Assembly (NCBI RefSeq): GCF_027579695.1
Contig: NC_083587.1
Coordinates: 53,947,521-54,011,520 of the forward strand
Origin: Neoarius graeffei
Taxonomy: Eukaryota; Chordata; Actinopteri; Siluriformes; Ariidae
Direction of reading: 5' to 3'
Length of the DNA: 64,000 nt
The notes beneath the pieces are model-generated. The model saw only the letters and a program-made list of their open reading frames with translations, was not told the origin of the DNA and made no database searches. Positions 28,969 through 41,335 of this stretch are shown piece after piece (position 1 is the first letter of the stretch; every line of letters begins with the position of its first letter). The position numbers and the translations under genes are program-made.

Positions 28969-31110
28969 CTGTAGGAAGAAGGCCGAGAGACGTTGAGCAG
29001 TGGTGCATGGAATAAACTAAATTCAGGGGTGATAGCGTTCCGGCGCCGCGCCGGATTTCCAGCGTACCGCGGCGCTGGAAAAAAAAAAATCTAGTTCGCC
29101 CATTATCCTGTGTCATTCTGAGATGCGCAGATAGACAGTAAAGGGAACGAATTCCCTTTACTGTCTATCTGCGCATCTCAGAATGACACAGGATAATGGG
29201 CGAACTAGATTTTTTTTTTTTTTCCGGCGCCGCGGTACGCCAGAAATCTGGCGCGGCGCTGGAACGCTATCACCCCTGTAAATTCCTGAGGTCATTAAAG
29301 TAATAGTCTGGTGGAAAATTAATTTTACACAGTGCCCACACTAGAATGCTAGCTAGCCAGCCCGTTCTAACAATTTATTTAATGGCTTAAATTCAACTAA
29401 TTTTAAGATGGGCAAAACATAAGGCCAAAAAAAAAAAAGTGTGTTTCTGGTAACATGAAATACTAAAATAAGGTCGGTAGGTAAGAAAGGGGTTTTTTTT
29501 CTTAATTTTTTTTTATTTTGTTCGAAAAAATTAACACAAACATCTTACAAAATGGTATTTTGGCACAGAATCCTTTATACCACACATAATAAAATAAGTG
29601 TTTTAAATCTTTAAACGAATAAAAAAAATATCGCAAGAGTTTGAGTTATGATCTACAGAAGCGATATTTCATGATATTTTCATGTAATAACGTGAAAACA
29701 CCTTATCAAGAAATAACGTGAAAATAACGTCCTAGGCTACTTCCATTAAAAGCAGACGGCCTAGCCTAGCCTACTGTAGAACTAGGGTCGAGCAAAAACA
29801 TGGCTGAATCCTGAATGACTCCTATTTGTATAAATAGGGGACTACATAGGTGGCAAAATGTAGTGTTTTTCCCTGCCATGGAAGTGCACTTGTATACTGA
29901 ACAGGAAGCAATTTGCATTACAGCCTTGAATGAGGATTCAAAATGGCGGCTCGGCTCAGTTTTCCCTTCCTCCTTCAGTATACAAGTGCGCTTCCATGTT
30001 TATGCAGGAGGGCGGATAGAAGTGGCGAAACATTTTCCTTTTTATAGTTTCTTTCACAACTTGAATGCGTTGAAACAAAAAATTATGACAAACTAACGCC
30101 GCTTACACTAAAAGATCGAGGGAAATTTGTAATAAAAACTTTACGGTTGGCAATTTCGACGCGGAAATTCTCGATCGGTCGTTACCGGAAATGCACTTTT
30201 TTTTTTTTTTTTTTGGCCTAAGGGAAATATCAGCATACAAAATTAAATCTTGATCAAGCCATTTAGTTGGGAGTACAAGAGGCGTGTGTGGGGTTTTGTT
30301 CCCCCCCCTTTGCAACCTCTAGTTTGTGGAATAAAATCCTTCAGCATGTACTGTTAAAGGAAAATAATCAGTGCTGTGGTGGAGTGAATTATTAGACCTA
30401 TATACTTTGAAATACAGCTGCTGCTATTGAAAATTTAATCAGCACCTTCGGATTAGTTGGATTTGAGACTTCAATAGTGCTGTGGTTTTTAAAAAAAAAA
30501 TTATTCTGAGGAAATGTCTTCCCTCACCTGTGTGCGTGCGCAGGTGTGCTTTCAGGTGGGAGCTTTTCAGGTACGTTTTGCCGCAGTCTGCATGGGTGCA
30601 GATGTGGCAACGTAGTCGTGGTGGGTTTGTCACTACGGGGTTGATGGCTGTGACTTTTGAACCTGCAGTCGTGACCACCAGAGGCTGTGTATGTGACTTT
30701 GGAAGCACCAATACCATGGTGGGAACATGAGAGGCCATGAAAATTGGGGAGTTAACGGTGGACATGCTGATCACTATACATGGAAGCATCTGGAGCATGG
30801 TTACAGATGTTCCAGTGGTGGGACAAGCCGGGAGCATCCTGACAAAGCCAGGAGGGATTTTGGAGGCTGCACTGAAGCAACTGGAGTTCAGTTGTTGTTT
30901 TGTGTCAGAATCCCTGTCGTTTGCGCCACTACAGGAGTTCCAGACAGTGCTCGTGGGGTAGGGTTTGGGGCTGAACGTCTCTGAAGAAGGATGAGGTAGC
31001 GGATCAGATGTGTGACGAATTACACTGATAGCCTGGAACCGAGCCGCTTCAGTCTGAATCGGTTCTGCAGATAGAGGGCTGTGTGGCGGCGTCAGGCACT
31101 GAAGGGGCTG
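28691..31110 (-). CDS. klf10: klf10-like TIEG Kruppel-like factor, last two coding exons
   Basis: TIEG factors are nuclear, TGF-beta-inducible repressors that bind GC/CACCC boxes. Exon 31110-30528 (acceptor cttcag, donor GTGAGG) encodes about 194 residues, including [17 protein letters not shown] and finger 1 ([19 protein letters not shown]). Exon 28968-28691 (acceptor cctacag) encodes fingers 2 and 3 ([36 protein letters not shown]), then APGWQAQL and the stop. The helix residues ([24 protein letters not shown]) are the KLF standard. RLRCHIC and the synteny favour klf10; the tail is somewhat klf11-like. Exons for the N-terminal repression motif were not found to the right. The splice junction falls in the HTGEKP linker. 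Confidence 0.82.
29024..29278. mobile_element. Near-perfect 255-bp palindromic hAT-like MITE in klf intron
   Basis: AGGGGTGATAGCGTTCC is mirrored at the right end. The arms stay complementary to a centre at gggaacgaattccc (about 29148). Flanks ctaaattc / gtaaattc look like an 8-bp duplication. The arms include GC-rich ccggcgccgcg blocks and poly-A/T runs. Confidence 0.72.
29780..30010. repeat. Stand-alone copy of the centre of the 1.3-kb palindrome
   Basis: acatggctgaatcctgaatg, actcctatttgtataaatag, aagtgcacttgtatactga and aagcaatttgcattacagcc match 21365-21500. Here a single arm is present, ending in tacaagtgcgcttccatg in reverse. Confidence 0.6.
30528..31110 (-). CDS. klf10: klf penultimate exon (regulatory region and finger 1)
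   Basis: 583 bp, open throughout, phase 0 at the acceptor and phase 1 at the donor. Motifs in order: [20 protein letters not shown], proline/serine-rich middle, [28 protein letters not shown]. It is shorter than the corresponding KLF10 region as I remember it. Confidence 0.82.
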
Positions 31111-31474
31111 CTGAAGAGTAAAAATAGTTTATCCAAAATGAGCGTTCACTCTGTTCCTTTTAATTAGCCCTTGTGTCACGAATCTCCCATGATGCTCTCT
31201 GATTTTGTCTGCCATCTTTGTGGTATAGCATCCATGGCAACTGAGGAGACTATATTGGTGAACTGTACATCATGAATTACCTGGTGTTAACTACTAACTT
31301 TGTCACGGGGAAGCAGATAAAAACATACCAAAGTTTAGCGCAAGTTTACTGTAAAGATCTAGTAGGTTCCTGATGTGGGTAAATGTTACACAAAAACCTA
31401 ATTATTGATGTCTTCTAATGCAACATTTTACCGAGCCCAGCTACTTGCATTTGCCTGGGCCTTTGTGCTACCAT

Positions 31475-31713
31475 GAGTTGGCCTAATGGTTAGCATGTCC
31501 GCCTCTCGATTGGGAGATCACAAGTTCTATTCGTGGTTGGGTCATACCAAAAGACCATCGTAAAAATGGTACCTACTGCCAATACAAATGTGAGTGGGGA
31601 GTTAAACTCTCTCGCGGTTACCAGAGGACTAGCCCCCCCACTGTAACCCGAGCTATGTAATAGGTGAGAGGCCGAAGGCTACGTGGATCGGCGCCGCCCT
31701 ATGCGCTACGTGG
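31475..31713 (+). repeat. tRNA-derived SINE (second family)
   Basis: tggcctaatggttagcatgt (A box) and gttctattcgtggttgggtc (degenerate B box), then ggtacctactgcc and ggcgccgcc. Homologous to 7527-7790. Confidence 0.62.
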
Positions 31714-31916
31714 CTTTTTTTTTTTTTTAAACAAAATTATCTGCACAGACTCTTATGTATTTGTAGCTTGGTTGGGGGGGGGGGTTGTTTTTTAAATATA
31801 TCTAATCTGTTCAGATTTGCAAGCCACTGTCTGTCATCTATGGGGTAGATCTTCCATTTGGGGTCTTTCTCGCATTTTAACAGTGGGGAAACTAAACAAT
31901 CTGACTCCAGCCTTAA

Positions 31917-32569
31917 AGTGCATATCACGGGTAAATTCAGGAGCAAGATCAATGTAGTTCTCCTATTTTATATTAAACTTTGGTCAAATATGTGTCACAT
32001 TTTGTGCAAATTTTTTTTTTTTTACCTTGCACAATACCAGAAATTCAGTTGAAATCAAGCCATTTGAGGCGAATTCATCCACCTCTGAAAAAAACTTGCC
32101 ATTTGGATTTCCCGGCAAACATTGATTTTCGTGACGTCACGTGCGGGACGCCTCCTTCTGAATCCTACGTCAGCGCTGGTTTGTTTATGAGAAAACGACC
32201 TGGTGGTTTTCTGCAAATTTCTTCAACGTTATCGTGTAATTATTAAAATGGTTAACAGATGTATCGTAGGAGGGTGTCGCAACACCAATCTTGATGGGAT
32301 TAGTACTCATCGTTTCCCAAAAGACCGGACAATGAGAGAGAAACGGGAGCGCTTGGTCTACACAGGCTGTGCACTGAAACTCACGCGGCCTGCTGGCGCT
32401 TCCGCAGATATCACGAATCTGGCTCCAGACTCACTTGGGATTTTTCCAGACGCGTTTTATTTTTTTTTTCTGCTGTAGACAGATGGCCTTGTGCAAAATT
32501 ACCCTTCTGGATGAGTGTGTAAAGGGACATGCTTTTTTAAAAAAAAAAAATTGGTCCAGAATATGCCCT
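31917..32569 (+). mobile_element. THAP-bearing TTAA element, copy 4
   Basis: TTAA at 31913-31916 and 32570-32573. The right terminus has one change (ATATGCCCT). THAP half-domain on + from 32248 ([20 protein letters not shown]). Confidence 0.77.
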
Positions 32570-33176
32570 TTAACAGAATTGTTTGAGTAGTTGATCACTG
32601 CGCAAATTTGCATTTCATATTATGTGTGCTGTTTCACAAAGATGGTGGAGACTGCTCAATCCGAGAGGATCATGGGATGTGTGACGTCATTTAAGTCCTG
32701 TTTTTGTTTTTTGTTTTTTTTCTAAATTAAAATTGACACACCCCCTCAGTATATTTTATATGAAATTTAAGTTTCATTGACAATATTTTAAGTTTTTTTT
32801 TAAAAAATGCACCATGACAATTTGGTGTAGTTTTGATTTAAAAGGATAGTTTGGGATTTTTGACATGAATCTGTATGGCATCCCCATCAATAGTGTCGTG
32901 CAAACACACTGACTTACCCCTGACAGCATCCTGTGAGTCCAGTTCTTGTCCAGTTTTGGTCCAGACGAAAGTAGTCCGGCAAGTTTGTTGGGGTCACGAA
33001 AGTAAAACGTTTTTCGTCTCAAAACAGTATGTGTTCAAAAGAGTGATATATTTGCATCACAAAACCGTTGCCAAATAAAAAGTCAGACCTCGAAATCGCT
33101 TGGCACTATTTTCTCTCCCTTCTTATCACTGCGCGCTGCCGCCAGGTGACAGCCACGGCTGTTTCATTCATTGTTT

Positions 33177-34050
33177 CAGTGATGGGAATTTCGGCTCTTT
33201 TTCGGGAGCCGGCTCTTTCGGCTCCCAAACGGCTCCTGAGATTTTATTTTTGATTTAATTGCTGCAATTAACTAGCTAATTAATTACATTATTATTTATA
33301 TTTTATCAATAGGATGTTTTCCATTTTATTTTTTAGTTTTTGTAGCCATTGTAAAGCTTTGTAAAGTATAGCAGTGTAACAATGTTCTAGCTATAGAAAT
33401 GAAACTTACTTGCCAATTAATAAATTATTTTCTCACAAACAATGCAAAACTGTGTTATATTACCAATATAAAATAGACAGAAGACATCAACTGTTTATCC
33501 TTTATGGCTTTATTTCACACTCGACCTTGAACAAAATGCCACAAAATAAATTATGAAGTATAAATCAGGCCTAAGAAACTATGAAGCAAAGTTGGAAATT
33601 ATTTTAACAAACACAACAATGTGCAACAAAATATGTGGGACCTTGAGCGCATGTAAAAAGAGAAAAAAGTGCCGCACTCTGCTCCACCAGTAATGAGAAG
33701 CTGCTGGAACAGCAAATATGCTCCTGTTATAATGACTGCTGTCTCGTTGTATACCGCAGATTAATCTGGCCATGCCAAGGCGGTTGCCGACCGAACCTGT
33801 CAATTTATGAGCGACAATTTATATCATGAGCTTTAGGAATTCACGGCAACAAAACAATGATCATGGTTGTCAAATAGACAATCATCCTTCAGCTGAGCTG
33901 AACTCTGTGTGTCTCTCTCTCTCTGAGGCACCTAAGGACAAAAAACTAATTCGGCTCCCCAACTCGGCTCCCACCGAAGAGCCGGCTCCCGTCATTCACT
34001 TCAAAGAGCCGGCTGTTTGGACCGGATCGTTCGCGACCGACACATCACTA
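33177..34050. mobile_element. 874-bp hAT element with perfect 8-bp TSD
   Basis: CAGTGATGGGAATTTCGGCT ... CACATCACTA is bounded by CATTGTTT at 33169-33176 and 34051-34058. Repeated gagccggct / ggctcc motifs lie near both ends. No transposase. Confidence 0.82.
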
Positions 34051-34551
34051 CATTGTTTACTGCTAGCAAAGTTAGCGACATCATGTCTGACTACGATGGT
34101 GAAATGTGTGCGGAGATTCAGCCACGTTTTTGTTGCTACAGCCTGGATAGTCGCAAGTGCGCACCATTTTCACAAATATATTATTGTATAGGTTATAGAA
34201 GGTGATAAATTTGTCGCTGTTCTTGCTCTCAAATTAGCTTGTTAGCACCGCTGATCTGAACTCCTAATCACTGCCAAACAAAGGGAAAGGTGCTGATTCC
34301 TGCGCAGATGTCAACATGACAGCGCGCAGTGATACCGAGGGAGAGAAAATAGTGCCAAGCGATTTCGAGGTCTGACTTTTTATTTGACAATGGTTTTGTG
34401 ATGCAAATATATCACTCTTTTGAACACGTACTGTTTTGAGACGAAAAACGTTTTACTTTCGTGACCCCAACAAACTTGCTGGACTACTTTCGTCTGGACC
34501 AAAACTGGACATGAACTGGACTCACAGGATGCTGTCAGGGGTAAGTCAGTC

Positions 34552-35512
34552 ACTACGTTTACATGCACATAGAGAGAATCGAATTTCTGCCGTTGCTCGA
34601 CTGAAATCGAAGTTCAAAATGCCATGTATACACCTTAATTCGGCTGAAATTGAACCGAACTTGATTTCTCGGAATCGAGCTACACGACCTAGTTTATGCG
34701 ATTTCTGCCGAGTTACTTTGTGCATGTATACCCTATCGAGCTAGTTGTCGAGCTACTTCCGGAAGTGACGAGTGACGAGACCACAAGCGGGAAACACAAC
34801 AGCCTCGGTCGGCATGACAACAGTAGTAGCGAACAGCAGAAGAGGTCAGGAGGAACAAACGAAGAAGAGAAAATGTGGGTGGAGCACAGAGGACGGCAGG
34901 ACAAAGCTTCTGGTACTAATAGGCTTTTTATTGTCAGACTTTTCAGTTTAACAGCCTACTTTTATTCTTGAGAGAAGCGCGCGCGCTGTGTTCTAGTCCC
35001 GGGATTAGCTCTCCCCTCTGCCTCCTTAAATAGGGCGCGGTTACTGGGAAGACACACAAACACAGGTTAATTACCGTCAGGTGAAGTGATTCTGCCCCTC
35101 ACCTTCCCTGGCTCCGCCCTCCTGTCACAGACCGGCGCTTGACCACGCCCCCACTGCCACAGGCAAGGAGAAACGTGCACTTCTGGAGCAATGAGGAGAG
35201 AGAGTTCATGCTCATTCAGCTTAAGGAGTTGAATATATTAAAATTCATGGACGGGAGAAAAACGCGCAATGGAGAACACGGAACGGATAACTTTGTTTAT
35301 ACTCTTGAATAGCTCTTCTAAATGACGACAACCGGAAGTGTACCAACACGATGGGGCGTGTAGCGCCACCTGTGGCTCGGGTGCACAATGCACCTCACAC
35401 AATAGCCCGATTTCATTGTGTGCATGTAGGATTGGATTTCTCTGGCACCCTGCTAGGACCTTCAGCTCGATTACCGACAGCAGCTCGATTTGGATGTGCA
35501 TGTAAACGTAGT
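34552..35512 (+). mobile_element. Harbinger-like element with SANT/MADF-type ORF remnant, copy A
   Basis: ACTACGTTTACATGCACAT is mirrored by ATGTGCATGTAAACGTAGT. 34770-35320 carries broken frames resembling the Myb/SANT-like protein of Harbinger elements (SNEEREFMLIQLKELNILKF, MDGRKTRNGEH). A ~340-bp insert (about 34832-35170) is absent from copy B. The element interrupts an arm of the TTAA composite. Confidence 0.6.
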
Positions 35513-35586
35513 CAGTGTGTTTGCACGACACTATTGATGGGGATGCCATACAGATTCATGTCAAAAATCCCGAACTATCCCTTTAA

Positions 35587-36408
35587 AATGGTCATTTGAG
35601 GGAGTGGTTTAATTCAATCTGGCAACCCGAACTCTGACAACTCGCATTAAAACAGTAGTGAGTATTATTCTGACCTATTATTCAGCAACAATATGCGAGA
35701 TTTTGTCGCAATGGAGATATATTTTGAGTTGAGAGTTAGAAATAAAAGCAATATTAGCACGAAAGCGTTATTTATAGCCAGTGGTGTAAACATGCTAACA
35801 GGCTACTTACATTTAACAGAGATGAGACACGAAGTTCCCTCAGTGTCGCCATAACGGTAAACTCTGAAGCTCTAATTTATTTATAGAGCTTTCAGATAGG
35901 AGTCCAAATATATATCTGATATTTTACATGTTAAATAAATACTGATTTATGTAGCTGGTCTGTTAAATCAGACTCATTTAGTCACTTCAAATACATGGAG
36001 ACTGGTCCTGTTTTAGCCAATCACGGCAAAGGAATTTAGAGCATTAGCCAATCAGAAGAGATTCAGCACGTGATTAGAGGCGTGAACCCAGCATGACGCA
36101 CGGCATTCCAAGAACGTGAAGGCGCGCGAGGACCGCCAAGACTGAGCAGTGTTGCCAGATTGGGATTTTTAAACTTATTTTTGAACAATTTTGTAGCCTA
36201 AGCATTACATTTAAAGGAGAACTTATCTCCATCCTTGACTCTTTTATTCCCATTTATGCAGTATATATTTTTGAGAGTTAAAATTGACTGCAAAGTTGGC
36301 ATTCGAGCTGCCCCGCTGAACCACCCAGCCATGAGTGCGTGGCGTGATGTCACAGCGGTAACCGGTTTTAAAGCCGAGGCCTTTGACAGCTATAGACCCA
36401 AGTCTCAT
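35587..36408. other. Unassigned AT-rich stretch
   Basis: No domain, RNA gene or clear element ends recognised. Confidence 0.35.
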
Positions 36409-36409
36409 C

Positions 36410-36772
36410 ATCTCTAGCCGCTTTATCAAGTTCTACAGAGTCGCAGACGAGCTGGAGCCTATCCCAGATGACTACGGGCGAAAGGCAGGGTACACCCTGG
36501 ACAAGTCGCCAGGTCATCACAGGGCTGACACATAGACACAGACAACCATTCACGCTCACATTCACACCTACGGTCAATTTAGAGTCACCAGTTAACCTAA
36601 CCTGCATGTCTTTGGACTGTGGGGGAAACCAGAGCACCCGGAGGAAACCCACGCGGACACGGGGAGAACATGCAAACTCCACACAGAAAGGCCCTCGCCG
36701 GCCACGGGGCTCGAACCCGGACCTTCTTGCTGTGAGGCGACAGCGCTAACCACTCCACCACCGTGCTACCCG
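36410..36772 (-). repeat. tRNA-derived SINE, main family
   Basis: Reverse orientation: tctctagccgctttatc at the left is the 3' end, and gcgctaaccactccaccacc at the right is the A-box end. Confidence 0.85.
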
Positions 36773-36989
36773 ACGAAAGTCATATATAAATAAAAATTTC
36801 TGTTGAAAGTAAGAAATACTGTTACCGACTTGCTCAACTAAGACTGATTTGACTTCATTGATTGTGGGTTGACTCTCATTAAAACAGGATAGGTGTTATA
36901 ACTTATGCAACATGTGCATGCATGCATTTTCACTGATAAAACGTAAAAGGCTAATTAAATAATCAGATGAACTGAGACAATCACATTCT

Positions 36990-37960
36990 GAAGCAAATTA
37001 AATAATCTCATACCACTAACTTAAACACACAATACAAGTTACATGTGTTAATCTAACATTAATCTAATCGGTTCTTCTGGAGAATGCATGCACCCATGGC
37101 TTTACCTAGAACCCATGTTTCAGTTTTCTGAAAGGATTAAAGATTCATCTCATTATCTCTAGCCGCTTTATCCTTCTACAGGGTCGCAGGCAAGCTGGAG
37201 CCTATCCCAGCTGACTACGGGCAAAAGGCGGGGTACACCCTGGACAAGTCGCCAGGTCATCACAGGGCTGACACATAGACACAGACAACTATTCACACTC
37301 ACATTCACACCTACGGTCAATTTAGAGTCACCAGTTAACCTAACCTGCATGTCTTTGGACTGTGGGGGAAACCGGAGCACCCGGAGGAAACCCACGCGGA
37401 CACGGGGAGAACATGCAAACTCCACACAGAAAGGCCCTCGCCGGCCACGGGGCTCGAACCCAGGACCTTCTTGCTGTGAGGCGACAGCGCTAACCACTAC
37501 ACCACCGTGCCGCCCCTTTCAGAAATATGTTTTAGCATAATCTTGCCAAATAAACAATGTAGAAATGTTTCTTTTCTAGTAACGTTAGCCACCCAATATG
37601 ATTTCGAGTTTGAAAAGAGTTTGCTAGCATGTCAGGTGGAGTTTCACTGACTAGCTAGCTTAATGTTAAACCACCATGACGGCACAGCATGCGTTCATTT
37701 TGTGATTTCACATTTCTGTCTTTGGTAACGGCGTTAGGTTTTGTAAGCGTTGTGGCAATAATACAATGAGGCGTTGACAGAAAATGTACTTTTAATACTT
37801 TATTTTTAAAAGCAAGTACTTCAGTACCTTAACTTAAGTAAAAAATTGACTGGACAACTTTCACTTGTATCGGAGTAACATTTGACCAAGTCAAAGTATC
37901 TGTACTTTGACTTAAGTAGTGAAGTTGAGTACTTTGTCCATCTCTGTCGATAAATTGTTT
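36990..37960 (-). mobile_element. hAT-like MITE (GGACAAAGTAC family), minus copy, hosting a SINE
   Basis: agtgaagttgagtactttgt and ttaatactt...aagcaagtacttcagtac at the right, and tacctagaacccatgtttca at the left, match in reverse the copy at 46320-47816. SINE 37148-37515 interrupts it. Confidence 0.6.
37148..37515 (-). repeat. tRNA-derived SINE, main family
   Basis: Full-length reverse copy with B box ggggctcgaaccc and A-box end gctaaccactacaccacc. Confidence 0.87.
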
Positions 37961-38690
37961 GATTTATTTTGCCAAACATTATTGTCCAGGCCTGGTGGAA
38001 TAGAAAATACAATTAAGCAATTACACTTAAATAAAATGAATACTTAATGACACATTGACATGGGTGATGATTCTTTCTTTGAGTCCGAGTCACGAGATTT
38101 CTCATCAGGAATTTTAAAAACCGTCTTAGGCGGGAGATTTTAATCGTAAAATTCTATTAAAATCTGAGCGTGACCACTGCCAGGACTCTTAATGACAGTT
38201 ACCTACTGTAAGATTTTAGCAATCATTTAAGTTTATTCCAAGCCGCACTGTGAGACGTGGATCTAATAAACTTGGCTATGACATCAGGTTTGATGTATGT
38301 GCTGTACGATGATGACACCTATTTAATCATAGGCTACGATACGTCAGTGTACAAGAATAAAACATCAGCGACCATGAATCTGTGCTGCTATAATAGTAAA
38401 CAATGACTTCTTGAAGGAGTTTTATTATAATCCTTTCCATTGCTTCAACTGACAGCTCTTTTTTATTTGGGGCCATGCTTCCTTTAAATCAGCCAGGTAT
38501 AACAGCTTGTTAAGCTCTGCAAACACACTTTTACCTGCAGGCTAATATGCATATTTAGACTTGTCCAGGTAATTGTTTTAGAAAGACAAATTACAAGGTG
38601 ATTCCATTTTTTTTCCTCTACTTGATTAGGAAAAATATGCCATTAATTCCAACAATTTTAATTTGTTTGAGGTACGTTTTCCAAGGCCAG
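37961..38690. other. Unassigned sequence
   Basis: No coding or element signal recognised. Confidence 0.35.
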
Positions 38691-38695
38691 AATGT

Positions 38696-39057
38696 TCTCA
38701 TCTCATTATCTCTAGCCGCTTTATCCTGTTCTACAGGGTCGCAGGCAAGCTGGATCCTATCCCAGCTGACTACGGGCGAAAGGCGGGGTACACCCTGGAC
38801 AAGTCGCCAGGTCATCACAGGGCTGACACATAGACACAGACAACCATTCACACCTACGGTCAATTTAGAGTCACCAGTTAACCTAACCTGCATGTCTTTG
38901 GACTGTGGGGGAAACCGGAGCACCCGGAGGAAACCCACGCGGACATGGGGAGAACATGCAAACTCCACACAGAAAGGCCTTCGCCGGCCACGGGGCTCGA
39001 ACCCGGACCTTCTTGCTGTGAGGCGACAGCGCTAACCACTACACCACCGTGCCGCCC
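38696..39057 (-). repeat. tRNA-derived SINE, main family, with TSD
   Basis: Flanked by GGCCAGAATGTT (left) and GGCCGGAATGTT (right), a 12-bp target duplication with one difference. Confidence 0.88.
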
Positions 39058-39256
39058 GGCCGGAATGTTAAGCTGTTAAATAAAAATAGTTTTGTGTCGT
39101 ATTGGTGATTTTTTTTTTCTTTTTTTTTTTTGCTACAAAATAAAGCTGAATGAACATCCTCCAAGAGTAGTGATTCCTTTTTTTTTTTTGCCAGGAGTTG
39201 AAGGAAGATGTGAGAGCGTATTGATTATCTGAAAGCTTTTGTTCTGTTATTGCATA

Positions 39257-39293
<37 letters not shown>

Positions 39294-39407
39294 GGAAGAT
39301 GCAGCCCATTCTGTTGCATTTTCTATTGCTGTGCTCTGCTTTCTCTCCAAACTAATGATGTGCCCACTGATGTGCTCATGGTTCATGCTGGAAAAACCAG
39401 CTGCTAT

Positions 39408-40515
39408 TGGGTTTCAGTCACATGACTTTTCTTAGCGATTTCACTTCCGGTAAAACAGCTGGTGGTCTAGCAAACCAAAATGGCTGCTGTAGTGCAAACA
39501 ACTAGCGATAAGTTATCAGAGTCCGCTCGTAATCTAGAAGCCACAGTTCGCTTTAGATATATTCAGAAGATTGCTATGTGCAATGGAATCGACCCCTACA
39601 GTCTGGGAAAGAAGGATTTGTCATACGATCTCGAAAACTACCCTTCACTTGAGTTCCCCAACATCTCGAACTATCTGGTGTTGCAGACATCCTTCTACAC
39701 CGCAAAACACAAAGTGTGAAAGAGTACAGAGGCTTACAACTTTTTTTTGTATGTGGCTGGGTAAAGGACCTCGGGATCAAGTCGCTGCTGAATGAATACT
39801 GTATTGTTTTTGCCTGTGCAAGTATTTTTTTTTAAGCTTTTCGTTCGCATCTTTACAACGCGCTGTAAGTTGAAGTGCAAACAAGCAACAGTTGGCTTGA
39901 TTCTCACTTGTGTTGGCTCTTATCTCTCAGGTAAATCATTCACAAAGATCATCAGAAACCCCTTTAAAGACCTGGATCTTAGTTAAACAAGACGGAGAAG
40001 TGATCACGGCGCATTGTAACTGTACGGCTGGGTAAGAATTTTGTCGCAACCTTCACGCATATGGACTTTGTGAGGAGGAAACAAAGAAACAGCTGGGGAC
40101 TTAAAGTACCCTAAAATAATGACACATCGCAAGAAAAGTACTTGGAAAGCACTAAGGACAGAGCTGAGAGGGAGATACAAACCTTTCGTGAAGTGATCAC
40201 TGCAAACTTGAGCATGCTTCGACTCGGCTCCCTTCGATTTCAGTGAGAGGTTCAAAAGCCACCTTTCTCTACCTCTTTTTGTGAAATCCTGTGTTCGTTC
40301 ATCCTTTTTTTATTGGTTTACATGGAACCCTGAAGAAGATTATCAGTTTCAAGGTTTGATCAATTCAAACAACCTAAAACAATGCAAGCATAAGGCATTT
40401 TTCATGCGAGTAATGCACCTTTTCCATACAAACGCTTTGTCAACTGAGCTTTGGTAGACCACCAGCTAAAGTTCTGAATAACTAATGAGGCGGATGTGAC
40501 GTCACATGAAACCCA
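39408..40515 (+). mobile_element. ISL2EU-like element with YqaJ/SWIM-type protein remnants
   Basis: TGGGTTTCAGTCACATGAC at the left and gtcacatgaaaccca at the right are inverted; the left flank is AT. The frame from 39480 (RFRYIQKIAMCNGIDPYSLG, ISNYLVLQTSFYTAKHKV) resembles the YqaJ-type protein N-terminus. About 39930-40035 encodes [20 protein letters not shown] then [14 protein letters not shown], the zinc-binding region that follows it. Stops and gaps make it inactive. Confidence 0.6.
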
Positions 40516-41330
40516 GCTACAAAACTACATTTTGGTTCTACATGGGAAGCAACTTTTCAGGATCTGAACCGATTTATTTTTGGTCAAAATGCTCTGAATG
40601 TTTCAAAATGTGCTGCACGAACCAGACCTGAACCCATTCTCTATTTGTGGAAAAGGGGTTAGTGTGACGTAGGACAACCATTTTAACCCCTTTTTGGACA
40701 CAAGGAAAAATGCTATGGAACTTCATTTGTACAGTTGTACACCCGAAGGGGTTCGAGCCATAACCAAAGATATATCCATGTTTCTTTTACGTTGGTCATC
40801 TTTCACCTGGGACAGTCCGACATCATACAGTAATATACCTGCCATAAAAGCCACCATTAGGAGGATACAAAACTCATAGAACTCCTACAAATACAGAAAT
40901 GATGACAAAATAAAAACATACAAACGGACAGAAAGATCTCCTTATTACCTCAAGCTCACTGAAAACAGTGTCGATTTATTTGACCCCATTTTCTGCATGA
41001 GCCCAGATAGTGCTAATTGATGTAAGAAAGAATGTGACATTTGTTAATCACAGGTCATCAGAGGATCTTCATTTTTATCATCTAATCTGACATGGAGAAC
41101 GTTTGACGTGGCCCTGAATGTCGAAATACACTAACAATCAAGACTAATTTGTTTATCACTAATATGCAAAGTTAAATGATTTAGCTTGACATGGACATGG
41201 CAGGTCCAGTGCATACAAAAGCATCATTCAGTTTTTAAAAACTCATTAATAATAATAATAATAATAAAGTATAATAAGCACTGTGTTTACAAATCTGTCC
41301 CAAACGTCTATATTCAATCTGTATGATCAC
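40516..41330. other. Unassigned sequence
   Basis: A short ATA-rich repeat lies near 41247-41268; no gene recognised. Confidence 0.35.
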
Positions 41331-41335
41331 AATCA

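Larger units (their letters stand above)
32843..35582. mobile_element. Composite TTAA element related to the palindrome at 20701
   Basis: The left arm 32843-33140 and right arm 34318-34545 plus 35513-35582 match the arms of 20701-22025. TTAA follows at 35583-35586. The middle holds an inserted hAT (33177-34050), and the right arm is split by a Harbinger-like element (34552-35512). The unique core 34059-34317 has a short frame MSDYDGEMCAEIQPRFCCYS. Confidence 0.7.

Noticed and set aside
39256..39298. TA-repeat/poly-T as a promoter TATA box
   Set aside because: Simple (TA)n microsatellite; no gene start follows, only an ISL2EU-like remnant.
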